Both the position numbers and the translations under genes were made by a program. Positions 54,269 through 62,968 of a stretch of DNA of 64,000 nt are shown here, one piece after another. The notes below the pieces were generated by a model. That model was given only the letters and a program-made list of their open reading frames with translations. It was not told the DNA's origin and did no database searches. Origin of the DNA: Brumicola pallidula DSM 14239 = ACAM 615 (lineage in GTDB: Bacteria > Pseudomonadota > Gammaproteobacteria > Enterobacterales > Alteromonadaceae); NCBI RefSeq assembly GCF_000428905.1, contig NZ_AUAV01000008.1:62001-126000 (forward strand), in the 5' to 3' direction. Numbering within the stretch: position 1 is the stretch's first letter; each line of letters begins with the position of its first letter.

Positions 54269-54485
54269 AAGAAATCCAAGTGCTTGCAGTAAGCGGATCA
54301 AAAATGCATACAAATAAGCGCCAAAATGGCCTATAAATTCATCACTCTTTACGCAAAGTCAGCCTCAAACACGTCAGCTCGCTAAACCGCTCATTAGGAT
54401 GGTGCCAATTAAAATCGCATTGCGAGTAAACAGTAAGACTTTCATCCGTTATTTAGTTAAGCTATTTAATTCTTAGAGCAATCTT

Positions 54486-55328
54486 ATGATTTTTAATTGG
54501 GGTTATAGCTTGATGCAATTGTATTCCAAGCGATTGGTAAATATCGCGTTATTTGAGCTAGTCAGATTATTTTTAACGAAAAGAGGTTTACTTGCCGTTG
54601 CTGTGTTTTCAATTTGTTGGCTGATAGTGTTGCGCTATGCCATCGGTGAAGCGGTAAATTTGTTAAGTTCACCTGATTTTGCTGGATTCATTGACCAGAT
54701 ATTTGGTGCCATAGGCCTAAGTAAATTATTGACTTGGCCAGAGGCTGAGTTGGCGGTGTATTGGTTAATTGCACTGTATAGTTTTCCTAGTTTTTGTTTG
54801 TTTCTGTGCGCCGACCAGACTGTTGGTGATAGACAGCGTGGCACGCTTAGATTTTTATCATTACGTGCTACCCGCGCTGAAATAATTTTTGGACGATATC
54901 TAGGGCAGTTATTAATCTTAATTGCGCTGTTATCAATCACCTTAGTGGCTACCCTCGCGATGCTTAGTTATCGTGAACCATCGTTGTTTGTTGCTGCTTC
55001 ATCGCACAGTTTAATACTGCTTGGCTATCTGGTTGTTGCAGTGATGCCCTATATTGCTCTAATGGGCTTTATAAATACCTTTTCACGTTCTGCACGCTTG
55101 GCTTTTATAGTCGCAATTTTATTTTTTGCTGGAGGCAAAATAACCGTCGGATTATTGACCTGGCAGTTTCCAGCACTCGAGGTGCTGAATTATGTATTTC
55201 CGGGCTATCAATTGGCAGATATGGCAGCGCAAGATGCTGGGTTAATGCTAGCTGTGGGCTTGCCCCTGATACAAACTATAATATTACTGATTGCCGCTGA
55301 GCGTATTTTTGCAAGGAGTTCACTATGA
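54486..55328 (+). CDS. ABC-2 type transporter permease
   Basis: 280 residues with six hydrophobic segments and the ABC-2 layout (CADQTVGDRQRGTLRFLSLRATRAEIIFGRYLGQL before the third helix). It forms the membrane channel for the ATPase encoded next, with a 4-bp ATGA overlap. The start could also be the internal ATG at 54513. Substrate unknown. Confidence 0.85.
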   Translation: MIFNWGYSLMQLYSKRLVNIALFELVRLFLTKRGLLAVAVFSICWLIVLRYAIGEAVNLLSSPDFAGFIDQIFGAIGLSKLLTWPEAELAVYWLIALYSFPSFCLFLCADQTVGDRQRGTLRFLSLRATRAEIIFGRYLGQLLILIALLSITLVATLAMLSYREPSLFVAASSHSLILLGYLVVAVMPYIALMGFINTFSRSARLAFIVAILFFAGGKITVGLLTWQFPALEVLNYVFPGYQLADMAAQDAGLMLAVGLPLIQTIILLIAAERIFARSSL

Positions 55329-56233
55329 GAACTTTAATTAAGGCGCAGAGTGTAACTAAGTACTTTGGTTCTAAACTTGCTCTCAGTAATGTGAACTTTG
55401 AAATAAATAAAGGCGCGCCAGTCGCGCTTGTAGGACCAAACGGTGCAGGGAAAACAACATTATTTAGTCTACTGTGTGGATATGTTTTTCCCAGTTCTGG
55501 TGAACTGAATATTATGCATCAACAGCCAGGGAATGCTCATTTATTTGGCAAATTAAGTGCACTACCGCAAGATGCTCAATTAGATCCTGGTTTTAGTATT
55601 ATTCATCAACTTACGTTTTATGCACAGTTACAAGGGCTCACCAAATCACGAGCAAAACAAGAGAGTAACAGGGTGCTTGAACTGGTAGGCTTGAGTGACG
55701 CTGTGGATCAACGGCCCAATGATTTATCTCATGGTATGCGCAAGCGTGCCACCATCGCTCAAGCACTGATTGGTGCTCCACAAATTGTGCTGCTTGATGA
55801 GGCTACTGCTGGGCTTGACCCAGTGCATGCCCGCGAAATAAGAGAATTGATTAGTACCTTAAGCAATGAAGCTACTTTTATCTTGAGTTCTCATGACCTA
55901 AGTGAGCTTGAACGTTTGTGCGGTCAAATATTGCATCTAGACCAAGGTAAATTGACCGAACATAGCGCATTAAGTCAAGGTACAAGTAATCAGTGCTTCG
56001 TCACATTACGACTGGCCCAAAAATATGAGGATGTAGAGAAAATACTTTTTGCGTTAGCAGGAGTGCGTAATGTCCATAATAGTCAGGCTAAAGAGTATGT
56101 AATTGAATATGAAAAGTCAGGTGAGGCTTTCGACATTCAATTGCTTCAATGCTGTCATCAACAAGGTTGGCAATATCAACAGCTGGTTAATGGCAACACC
56201 CTAGAAAATCAGATTTTTCATAAACAACATTAA
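55325..56233 (+). CDS. ABC transporter ATP-binding protein
   Basis: 302 residues. Walker A GPNGAGKTT (about 38-46), signature LSHGMRKRA (variant of LSGGQ), Walker B IVLLDEATAGLDP and the switch histidine in LSSHDLSE. The last 80 residues form an additional domain, as in CcmA/NatA-type exporter ATPases. It pairs with the preceding permease. Confidence 0.93.
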   Translation: MRTLIKAQSVTKYFGSKLALSNVNFEINKGAPVALVGPNGAGKTTLFSLLCGYVFPSSGELNIMHQQPGNAHLFGKLSALPQDAQLDPGFSIIHQLTFYAQLQGLTKSRAKQESNRVLELVGLSDAVDQRPNDLSHGMRKRATIAQALIGAPQIVLLDEATAGLDPVHAREIRELISTLSNEATFILSSHDLSELERLCGQILHLDQGKLTEHSALSQGTSNQCFVTLRLAQKYEDVEKILFALAGVRNVHNSQAKEYVIEYEKSGEAFDIQLLQCCHQQGWQYQQLVNGNTLENQIFHKQH

Positions 56234-56276
56234 GTTTTGAGAAGTGAACAGGGCTTATTGCAACTAGAAAGAAAAA

Positions 56277-56295
56277 GCCCGGCCAAAGGCCGGGC
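56277..56295 (-). terminator. Intrinsic terminator of ilvC
   Basis: Perfect stem GCCCGGCC/GGCCGGGC with loop AAA; on the minus strand it is followed by TTTTTCTTTC. About 120 bp after the ilvC stop. Confidence 0.9.
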
Positions 56296-56414
56296 AAAAG
56301 GAGCTAGTTAAAGCACCTAACGACAGAAAAGGGTTGAAACTAATGGTCGTTGCTGTGTTAGCAAAAAATGATGTAGTCAGTCCGGGAATAACAAACTGAG
56401 CACACGATCCTCGC

Positions 56415-57899
56415 TTACGCAGACGCTACAATAGCTTTCATGTCGATCATGTATCCGCGAAGTTTTTCGCCAACACTTTCCACGCCATGAGCACGAATTG
56501 CTTTGTTAACTAGCACTAGCTTCTTGTTGTCCACGCCCGTGGATTTTTCCGTTAATCCACCGCCAATATGTTCGGCGGTAATTTTTGGCATTAACTGTTT
56601 ATGCAGCAAGGGCAACGCCGCGTTTGTAAATAAGTAGTTTCCGTATTCAGCCGTATCTGAAATAACCACGTTCATTTCATACAGACGCTTTCTCGCTATT
56701 GTGTTTGAGATAAGTGGTGTTTCATGTAATGACTCATAGTAAGCTGACTCAGGTAGAATACCGGCTTCAACCATCACATCAAAGGCTAGCTCAACGCCCG
56801 CTTTAATCATTGCAACAAGCAAAATGCCTTTATCAAAAAACTCTTGGTCGGAAATTTTACCGCCATACGTAGGTGCGTTTTCAAAACCGGATTGACCCGT
56901 TTCTTCGCGCCACTTTAATAAATTGGCGTCGTCATTGGCCCAGTCTTCCATCATATTGGTTGAGAAATGCCCACTAATAATATCGTCCTGATGCTTTTCA
57001 AATAGCGGTCGCATCATTGTCGTCAGTTCAACTGATAATTCGTGAGCAACAATTTTTGCAGGATTAGACAACCTATCCATCATGTTGGTTACGCCGCCGA
57101 TTTTAAGCGCTTCAGTAATGGCTTCTAATCCATATTGAACTAACGCACCTGCATAAGCTGGATCGACACCGTCGGCTACCATCTTATCAAAGGCGAGTAT
57201 TGCGCCTGTTTGTTGCATACCACATAAAATGGTTTGTTCACCCATTAAATCTGACTTTACTTCAGCAACAAAAGAGCTTTCAAGTACACCGGCCCTATCG
57301 CCACCAGTTGCGCTTGCTAATGCTTTAGCCGTCGTCCAGCCTTTATTTTCAGGATCATTTTCTGGATGCACAGCAATCAGTGTTGGTACACCAAACCCAC
57401 GCTTATATTCTTCCCGAACTTCAGTTCCTGGACATTTGGGCGCGCACATAACGACGGTAATGTCAGCACGGATTTGCTGTCCTTCTTCAACTATATTGAA
57501 GCCATGCGAATAACTGAGTGTTGCGCCTTTTTTCATGAGTGGCATCACTGCTTCAACGACGCTTGAATGTTGTTTGTCGGGCGTTAAGTTATACACTAGG
57601 TCTGCGCTGGGGATTAAGTCTTGATAAGTCCCAACGGTAAAACCGTTTGAGGACGCTCGTAAAAACGAATCGCGCTTTTCATCAATAGCGGCTTGGCGTA
57701 ATGCATAGCTGATGTTTAAACCAGAGTCACGCATGTTCAAACCTTGGTTTAAACCCTGTGCGCCGCAGCCCACGATGACAATTGACTGGCCTTTAAGATA
57801 ATCACATCCGTCTGCGAATTCGTTTTTGTGCATAAAGCGACACTGACCGAGTTGGTCTAGCTGCTTGCGTAACGGTAAGGTGTTAAAATAATTTGTCAT
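56415..57899 (-). CDS. ilvC: Ketol-acid reductoisomerase, class II
   Basis: 494 residues from the ATG at 57899 ([14 protein letters not shown]), which aligns with the E. coli start; a longer frame to 57947 has no counterpart. NADPH site [41 protein letters not shown] and [21 protein letters not shown] are the long enterobacterial form. It catalyses the second step of valine/isoleucine synthesis. Divergent from its activator gene ilvY. Confidence 0.97.
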   Translation of the reverse strand: MTNYFNTLPLRKQLDQLGQCRFMHKNEFADGCDYLKGQSIVIVGCGAQGLNQGLNMRDSGLNISYALRQAAIDEKRDSFLRASSNGFTVGTYQDLIPSADLVYNLTPDKQHSSVVEAVMPLMKKGATLSYSHGFNIVEEGQQIRADITVVMCAPKCPGTEVREEYKRGFGVPTLIAVHPENDPENKGWTTAKALASATGGDRAGVLESSFVAEVKSDLMGEQTILCGMQQTGAILAFDKMVADGVDPAYAGALVQYGLEAITEALKIGGVTNMMDRLSNPAKIVAHELSVELTTMMRPLFEKHQDDIISGHFSTNMMEDWANDDANLLKWREETGQSGFENAPTYGGKISDQEFFDKGILLVAMIKAGVELAFDVMVEAGILPESAYYESLHETPLISNTIARKRLYEMNVVISDTAEYGNYLFTNAALPLLHKQLMPKITAEHIGGGLTEKSTGVDNKKLVLVNKAIRAHGVESVGEKLRGYMIDMKAIVASA

Positions 57900-58016
57900 T
57901 TTCTGTCCAATAATTTTTTGAATCTGCTTTTCAAGCATCTCACTCAAACTGCTAAATAATTTAAAGCCGATTGAATGTCAATTTTTGTGTCTGTGACGAC
58001 ATCCTTTTATAATAGG

Positions 58017-58074
58017 TAAAACATTTTGTTTTATAAAGTGATATATTTGAAACTTAATATTTCATAAAATGAAA
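58017..58074. promoter_or_regulatory. Candidate IlvY operators between ilvC and ilvY
   Basis: Two perfect inverted repeats: TAAAACA-TTT-TGTTTTA (58017-58033) and TTTCAT-AAA-ATGAAA (58060-58074), in the divergent promoter region. In E. coli IlvY binds tandem sites in the same gap. Confidence 0.5.
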
Positions 58075-58122
58075 CGTTAATTTTAATATTTTATTAGTTG
58101 ATGTTTAAAACAGGTGATAAAA

Positions 58123-58986
58123 ATGGAATTGAAGACGCTACAAATGTTCCGTCACTTGGCCAAAAGCCTGCATTTTGGCAAAACGGCTCGCGCTATGTTT
58201 GTCTCACCGCCGACCTTGTCGCGAGCCATCAGCCGGTTAGAGGAAGAATGCGGTGCTGCCCTGTTTGTGCGTAATAATCGCAGTGTTAAAATGACCGCAG
58301 CAGGACAACGATTTTTAGAATTCGCTGAATTAACTATAAATGCTTGGTTGCAGGTGCGCGCTGATATTGGCCAACAGCAAACCCAATTGAGGGGGGCACT
58401 ATCGTTATATTGCTCGGTAACGGCAAGCCAAAGTCATTTGCCCAAGTTATTGGATAAGTTACAGGCACAATATCCTCAAATCGAACTGCAACTAGACACA
58501 GGCGATCATTCTCTTGCCATAGATACTATTGAGCAGCACAAAGCCGACATTGCTATTGCTATTCACACCCCGGAATTTCCTGATCATTTATCGTTTATAC
58601 AAATTGATAAAGTACCCTTGGTTCTGATTGTTCCTAAAACACTGCAGATAGCCAATATTGGTGATGTGAAATGGCATGAACACAACGTCGTAATGCCAGC
58701 TGGTGGACCGTCTAAAAGAACCGTAAACAACTGGTTCGCTGAACATGGCGTTAAACCAAAAGTGTACGCCAGTGTGTCAGGAAACGAAGCTATTGTTAGT
58801 ATGGTCGCTTTAGGTTTAGGCATAGGTTTTGTACCACAAATTGTTTTAGACAACTCGGTAGCTAAAACCAAAGTCACCAGTGTTGAGGTAGAAGATATTG
58901 AGCCTTACTCCTTAGGTCTGTGTTTTTTGCGCGAACGGGAAAACGAAGCTTTGATGCGTGTCATGATTGACCTTTTCGAAAGTTAA
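58123..58986 (+). CDS. ilvY: LysR-type activator of ilvC
   Basis: 287 residues from the ATG at 58123 (AGGTGA upstream). The N-terminal helix-turn-helix reads FGKTARAMFVSPPTLSRAISRLEEECGAALFVR; the effector domain includes SVTASQSHLPKLLDKL and GNEAIVSMVALGLGIGFVPQIVL, both as in IlvY. It senses acetohydroxyacids and activates ilvC. Divergent to ilvC. Confidence 0.92.
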   Translation: MELKTLQMFRHLAKSLHFGKTARAMFVSPPTLSRAISRLEEECGAALFVRNNRSVKMTAAGQRFLEFAELTINAWLQVRADIGQQQTQLRGALSLYCSVTASQSHLPKLLDKLQAQYPQIELQLDTGDHSLAIDTIEQHKADIAIAIHTPEFPDHLSFIQIDKVPLVLIVPKTLQIANIGDVKWHEHNVVMPAGGPSKRTVNNWFAEHGVKPKVYASVSGNEAIVSMVALGLGIGFVPQIVLDNSVAKTKVTSVEVEDIEPYSLGLCFLRERENEALMRVMIDLFES

Positions 58987-59103
58987 TGTGTGTAGTTTGA
59001 AATAAAGGCTAGTGCGGCCCTGTTTTGTCTATTGCGTTTAACCCTATGAGGCGATTGGACACGCAAAATGAAGCAATTTTTTAAGTGGATCAGGGTAGCT
59101 AGT

Positions 59104-60900
59104 TCACTCAGTGAGTTCAGTTAACATTCGGTCAAAGCTCCTAAAACTAAGAGCTTCGGCCAAATGTTGCTGATTCACGCGTTCAACGCATGCTAAATCT
59201 GCAATAGTTCGTGCCACTCGCATTGTTCGGTGATAAGCACGCATCGATAAATTCATACTCTGCATAGCTTTACTTAAAAATAAACTTTCCGTTTCACTTA
59301 ATGGACAATACTGCTCAATTTCGCTACCACTTAAGCTTTTATTTAACTTGCCCTGACGTTTTAATTGGCGTTCTTGAGCCGCTACTACACGGCTTTTAAC
59401 GATTGCACTGCTCTCAATACCAGAGCTCTCAATACCAGAGCTCTCAATACCAGAGCTCTCAATACCAGAGCTCTCAATACCAGAGCTCTCAATACCAGAG
59501 CTCTCAATACCAGAGCTCTCAATACCAGAGCTCTCAATACTAGAGCTCTCAATACCAGAGCTCTCATTACTAATGGGGGATCCAGAGGCGGGGATCTCAT
59601 CATAGGGTCGATCAATACAGGAGGCGAGCTCCGAATTTGACGATACTTTCAAAAGATGGACATTACTGCTTATATTTGTTGGCTTGGTATCAATAAGAGA
59701 TTTGCTTTGGTGTTTTATTTTTAAGGCTTTACTCAAATCGATTTTTGGCACATTGACTTGGAGGTCAATGCGATCAAGAAAAGGACCCGAAATTCGATTC
59801 AAATAACGAAGTACTTGGTCGGGGTTTGAGCGTTGATCATCTATATCACCCGTTGGGCTTGGATTCATGGCGCAGACTAATTGAAAGTCAGCTGGATAAA
59901 CCACTTTCTGTGCCGCGCGTGAAATATTGATTTCACCGGTTTCCATGGGTTCGCGTAGCACATCTAATATGTGCCTGCCGAACTCAGGTAGTTCATCCAG
60001 AAATAAAACTCCTTTGTGTGCGAGTGAAATCTCTCCTGGCTTTGGATAGCTGCCCCCACCCACCAGTGCAATAGCTGAACAGGTATGGTGAGGCTGCCTA
60101 AATGCGCGATTACGCCACGTTGATGGACAAATTTGATCACCCGAAATAGACCGAATGGAAGCTGATGTTAATGCTGATTCTTCGTCCAACTCTGGCATAA
60201 TTGACAATAGTCTATTCGCCAACATACTTTTCCCTGTTCCGGCGGGGCCAAAAAATAGAATGTTGTGGGCCCCCGCTGCGGCAATTTCTAAGGCTCTTTT
60301 GGCGTGCTGTTGCTCGACAATTTCCGACATGTCACCATATATAGAGGGCGTTACTTTTACTTTTTTGGTGATGTGGGCACTTATTTTACGTTTGTTACAA
60401 AGGTGCAAATACACCTCTGTGAGTGAATTGGCGGCGATAATTTGCGCTGCACTTACTAAGGTTGCTTCATCACCGTTGCTCTTTGGTAGCACTAGTTGTC
60501 TGTTTGACTTTGAGGCTGCAAATGCCATAGGTAATGCACCCTGTATTGGGCGTAAATTGCCCGACAAAGCCAACTCGCCGACAAATTCATATTGGCTCAA
60601 ATCGACTCTTTTAAGTTGTTCACTGGCCGCGATGATGCCAATCGCAATGGCTAAGTCAAAGCGACTTCCTCCTTTTGGTAAATCGGCAGGCGCCATGTTT
60701 ACCGTGATCCTTTTTGCAGGAAATTCAAAGTCAGAATTGATAATGGCGCTGCGGACACGGTCTCTTGATTCTTTTACGGTCGTTTCTGGCAAGCCCACCA
60801 AGTTAAATGCGGGTAGTCCATTTGACAAATGCACCTCAATTGTCACTAGCGGTGCAGCAACCCCCAAATTAGCCCGGGTGTAAACGATGGATAAAGACAT
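59104..60900 (-). CDS. comM: ComM/YifB family AAA+ helicase-like ATPase with a pentapeptide insertion
   Basis: 598 residues from the ATG at 60900 (MSLSIVYTRANLG, the family start). Lon-like S5 domain first, then an MCM/Mg-chelatase ATPase with FGPAGTGKSMLANRL (Walker A), GVLFLDELPEFG (Walker B) and FLDRIDLQVNVP. The usual length is about 500; the surplus is a linker of about 100 residues before the C-terminal lid that ends in eleven SSGIE-like pentapeptides encoded by a 15-bp array. ComM in Vibrio drives branch migration in natural transformation. Core motifs are complete, so it should be active. Confidence 0.92.
   Translation of the reverse strand: MSLSIVYTRANLGVAAPLVTIEVHLSNGLPAFNLVGLPETTVKESRDRVRSAIINSDFEFPAKRITVNMAPADLPKGGSRFDLAIAIGIIAASEQLKRVDLSQYEFVGELALSGNLRPIQGALPMAFAASKSNRQLVLPKSNGDEATLVSAAQIIAANSLTEVYLHLCNKRKISAHITKKVKVTPSIYGDMSEIVEQQHAKRALEIAAAGAHNILFFGPAGTGKSMLANRLLSIMPELDEESALTSASIRSISGDQICPSTWRNRAFRQPHHTCSAIALVGGGSYPKPGEISLAHKGVLFLDELPEFGRHILDVLREPMETGEINISRAAQKVVYPADFQLVCAMNPSPTGDIDDQRSNPDQVLRYLNRISGPFLDRIDLQVNVPKIDLSKALKIKHQSKSLIDTKPTNISSNVHLLKVSSNSELASCIDRPYDEIPASGSPISNESSGIESSSIESSGIESSGIESSGIESSGIESSGIESSGIESSGIESSGIESSAIVKSRVVAAQERQLKRQGKLNKSLSGSEIEQYCPLSETESLFLSKAMQSMNLSMRAYHRTMRVARTIADLACVERVNQQHLAEALSFRSFDRMLTELTE
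59410..59574. repeat. In-frame 15-bp tandem array (about 11 copies) inside comM
   Basis: Ten near-identical units of GCTCTCAATACCAGA starting at 59410 and repeated every 15 bp to 59559, and an eleventh diverged unit. In the comM frame each unit encodes SSGIE or a close variant. Confidence 0.97.
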
Positions 60901-61359
60901 GCAGTAAATCCTATTGATTTCATTTACCATAGCCTATTGGATGGACGCAATAAAAACAGCTGACCTTTGTGAGAGTATTCTTAAGAAACCCTTGCGAAGC
61001 ACCTAGAATTAGGGCACATTGTTCATGTGACGACCCTATGAATCAATATTTTCAAGCATCTTCGTAACACCGACATACACACAAAATGTGCAATGACGGT
61101 AGTTGAGCGAGGGCGCAGTGCATTCTCAGGATCCACAAAACCCTCGACTGAAGAGGGTTTTTTGGTTTTAACGCCCTTACTCTTTTAACGGATATCTTGC
61201 TTTAGATTTGCTAACACATTGTAAAAGTGGTGTTTGCAAAAGCGGGTAGATAAGATGCACTGTTCAACGCATAGATGCGGGGCTTAGCTTTGATAATAAA
61301 TGTCAAGTAAGCCACGCTGTTAAAGGCAATGTGCGTGAGCCATCAAAATTGGATTATTA
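60901..61359. other. Intergenic region upstream of ilvA with an orphan terminator
   Basis: 459 bp between divergent comM and ilvA. No gene recognised; a nine-codon frame MNQYFQASS (61037-61066) is not rich in branched-chain codons. It contains the hairpin at 61139-61159. Confidence 0.5.
61137..61163 (+). terminator. Orphan intrinsic terminator / possible ilvA attenuator
   Basis: Stem AACCCTC/GAGGGTT with a 7-base loop, followed by TTTTGGTTTT. No plus-strand gene ends before it. An upstream CGAGGG (61108-61113) can pair with CCCTCG (61141-61146) and would exclude the terminator stem. Confidence 0.65.
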
Positions 61360-62955
61360 ATGCAGTCAAATAACGTAAATATGAACAACGCGGCTCCAAA
61401 GAGTTCGACAGCCACAAGTCTACTGTCGCCATATCAATATTTAACTAAAATATTATGCGCACCTGTGTATGAGGCCGCAATTAATTCGGATATGGATTAT
61501 TTAGCTAGTTTGTCGACTGAGCTTAAAAACAAAGTTTATTTGAAACGTGAGGATCAACAGCCGGTTAAGTCGTTTAAAATTAGAGGGGCTTATAATTGTA
61601 TTCGCCACCTCACTGATGAACAAAAAGCAGCAGGGATTGTTGCTGCTTCAGCAGGTAATCACGCACAAGGTGTCGCTTATGCTGCTAAAAAGTTAAATAT
61701 TAAAGCGACAATTATAATGCCCGAAACCACGCCTGAGATTAAGGTAGAGGCGGTAAAGCGTTTTGGTGGTAATAACGTCACAGTAGTGCAATCGGGGACA
61801 AGTTTTGATCAGGCCAGTGATTTAGCCAAAAAATTGTGTGCTGAAAATGGTTATTCGATGATACCGCCCTTTGATCATCCTGATGTCATTGCAGGACAGG
61901 GGACGATAGCGAAAGAGATGTTGGAACAAAACCCCAACTTAGAATACTTGTTTGTGGCGGTGGGTGGTGGTGGTTTGGCTGCTGGGATCGCGATTTACGT
62001 AAAGCAACTGCGTCCTGACATCAAAATTATTGGTGTAGAGTCTGTTGAGTCTGCCTGTTTAACCGCGGCAATGGAGAAAGGTGCACCTGTTACTTTGCCG
62101 ACCGTCGGTATTTTCGCAGATGGCGTTGCAGTGAAAACTATTGGCAGCGAAACTTTCAGATTATGCCAAGAATACTTGGATGATGTAATTACCGTTTCAA
62201 ATGATGAAATTTGTACCGCAATTAAAGACATTTTTGACGATACGCGAGTGATAGCTGAACCCGCGGGGGCCTTATCAGTGGCTGGTATTCGCAAATATAC
62301 CAAGCAATACAAGCTTCAAGGCGCGGTGATTGGCGGTGTTTTATGTGGTGCGAATATTAATTTTCACACACTTCGATATGTATCCGAACGCTGTGAATTA
62401 GGCGAGCAAAAAGAAGCTGTTTTCGCCGTAAAAATACCCGAGGCAAAAGGCTCATTTAAGGCTTTCTGTGCCATGTTAGGTGGTATCACAATAACTGAAT
62501 TTAATTATCGCTATGCAAAAAGTGACGAAGCGCACATTTTTGTCGGGGTTAAGCTAAAACGCGGTATGCTAGAGTTGCAAGCGTTGTTAAAGCGACTGAA
62601 TAAAAATGGTTACGAGTGTTTCGATATGTCGGATAACGAGTTAGCCAAGTTGCACGTTAGACATATGGTCGGTGGTAAGCCGCAAGAGCATATCAACGAG
62701 CATATATTCTCTTTTTCCTTCCCTGAATACCCTGGTGCGCTAATGCACTTTTTAACAAAATTAGGAGAGCAATGGAATATCACGCTGTTCCACTATCGCA
62801 ATCATGGTGCCGCCGAAGGTTTAGTTTTAGCCGGCTTTGATATTGATGACGATAAGCGCTCGTTATTTGATTTGCATGTCAGCGAGCTTGGCTTTGAAAT
62901 GCATGAACACAAAGATAATCCTGCGTATAGATTGTTTTTATCAGGGCAGAATTAA
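61360..62955 (+). CDS. ilvA: Threonine ammonia-lyase, biosynthetic
   Basis: 531 residues. PLP-binding lysine in SFKIRGAYN (about residue 72), the ASAGNHAQGVAYAA phosphate-side loop and the VGGGGLAAGIA glycine loop; the C-terminal third contains two ACT-like regulatory domains (EAVFAVKIPEAKGSFKAFC and EHIFSFSFPEYPGALMHFL), as in the isoleucine-inhibited E. coli enzyme. It makes 2-oxobutanoate from threonine, the entry to isoleucine. With ilvC and ilvY nearby this is a small branched-chain group. Confidence 0.96.
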   Translation: MQSNNVNMNNAAPKSSTATSLLSPYQYLTKILCAPVYEAAINSDMDYLASLSTELKNKVYLKREDQQPVKSFKIRGAYNCIRHLTDEQKAAGIVAASAGNHAQGVAYAAKKLNIKATIIMPETTPEIKVEAVKRFGGNNVTVVQSGTSFDQASDLAKKLCAENGYSMIPPFDHPDVIAGQGTIAKEMLEQNPNLEYLFVAVGGGGLAAGIAIYVKQLRPDIKIIGVESVESACLTAAMEKGAPVTLPTVGIFADGVAVKTIGSETFRLCQEYLDDVITVSNDEICTAIKDIFDDTRVIAEPAGALSVAGIRKYTKQYKLQGAVIGGVLCGANINFHTLRYVSERCELGEQKEAVFAVKIPEAKGSFKAFCAMLGGITITEFNYRYAKSDEAHIFVGVKLKRGMLELQALLKRLNKNGYECFDMSDNELAKLHVRHMVGGKPQEHINEHIFSFSFPEYPGALMHFLTKLGEQWNITLFHYRNHGAAEGLVLAGFDIDDDKRSLFDLHVSELGFEMHEHKDNPAYRLFLSGQN

Positions 62956-62968
62956 TCTGCCTTCTTGC

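Noticed and set aside
59365-59640. Additional repeat-bearing frames on both strands within comM
   Set aside because: The 15-bp unit keeps other frames open too; only the comM frame has full-length homology on both sides of the array.
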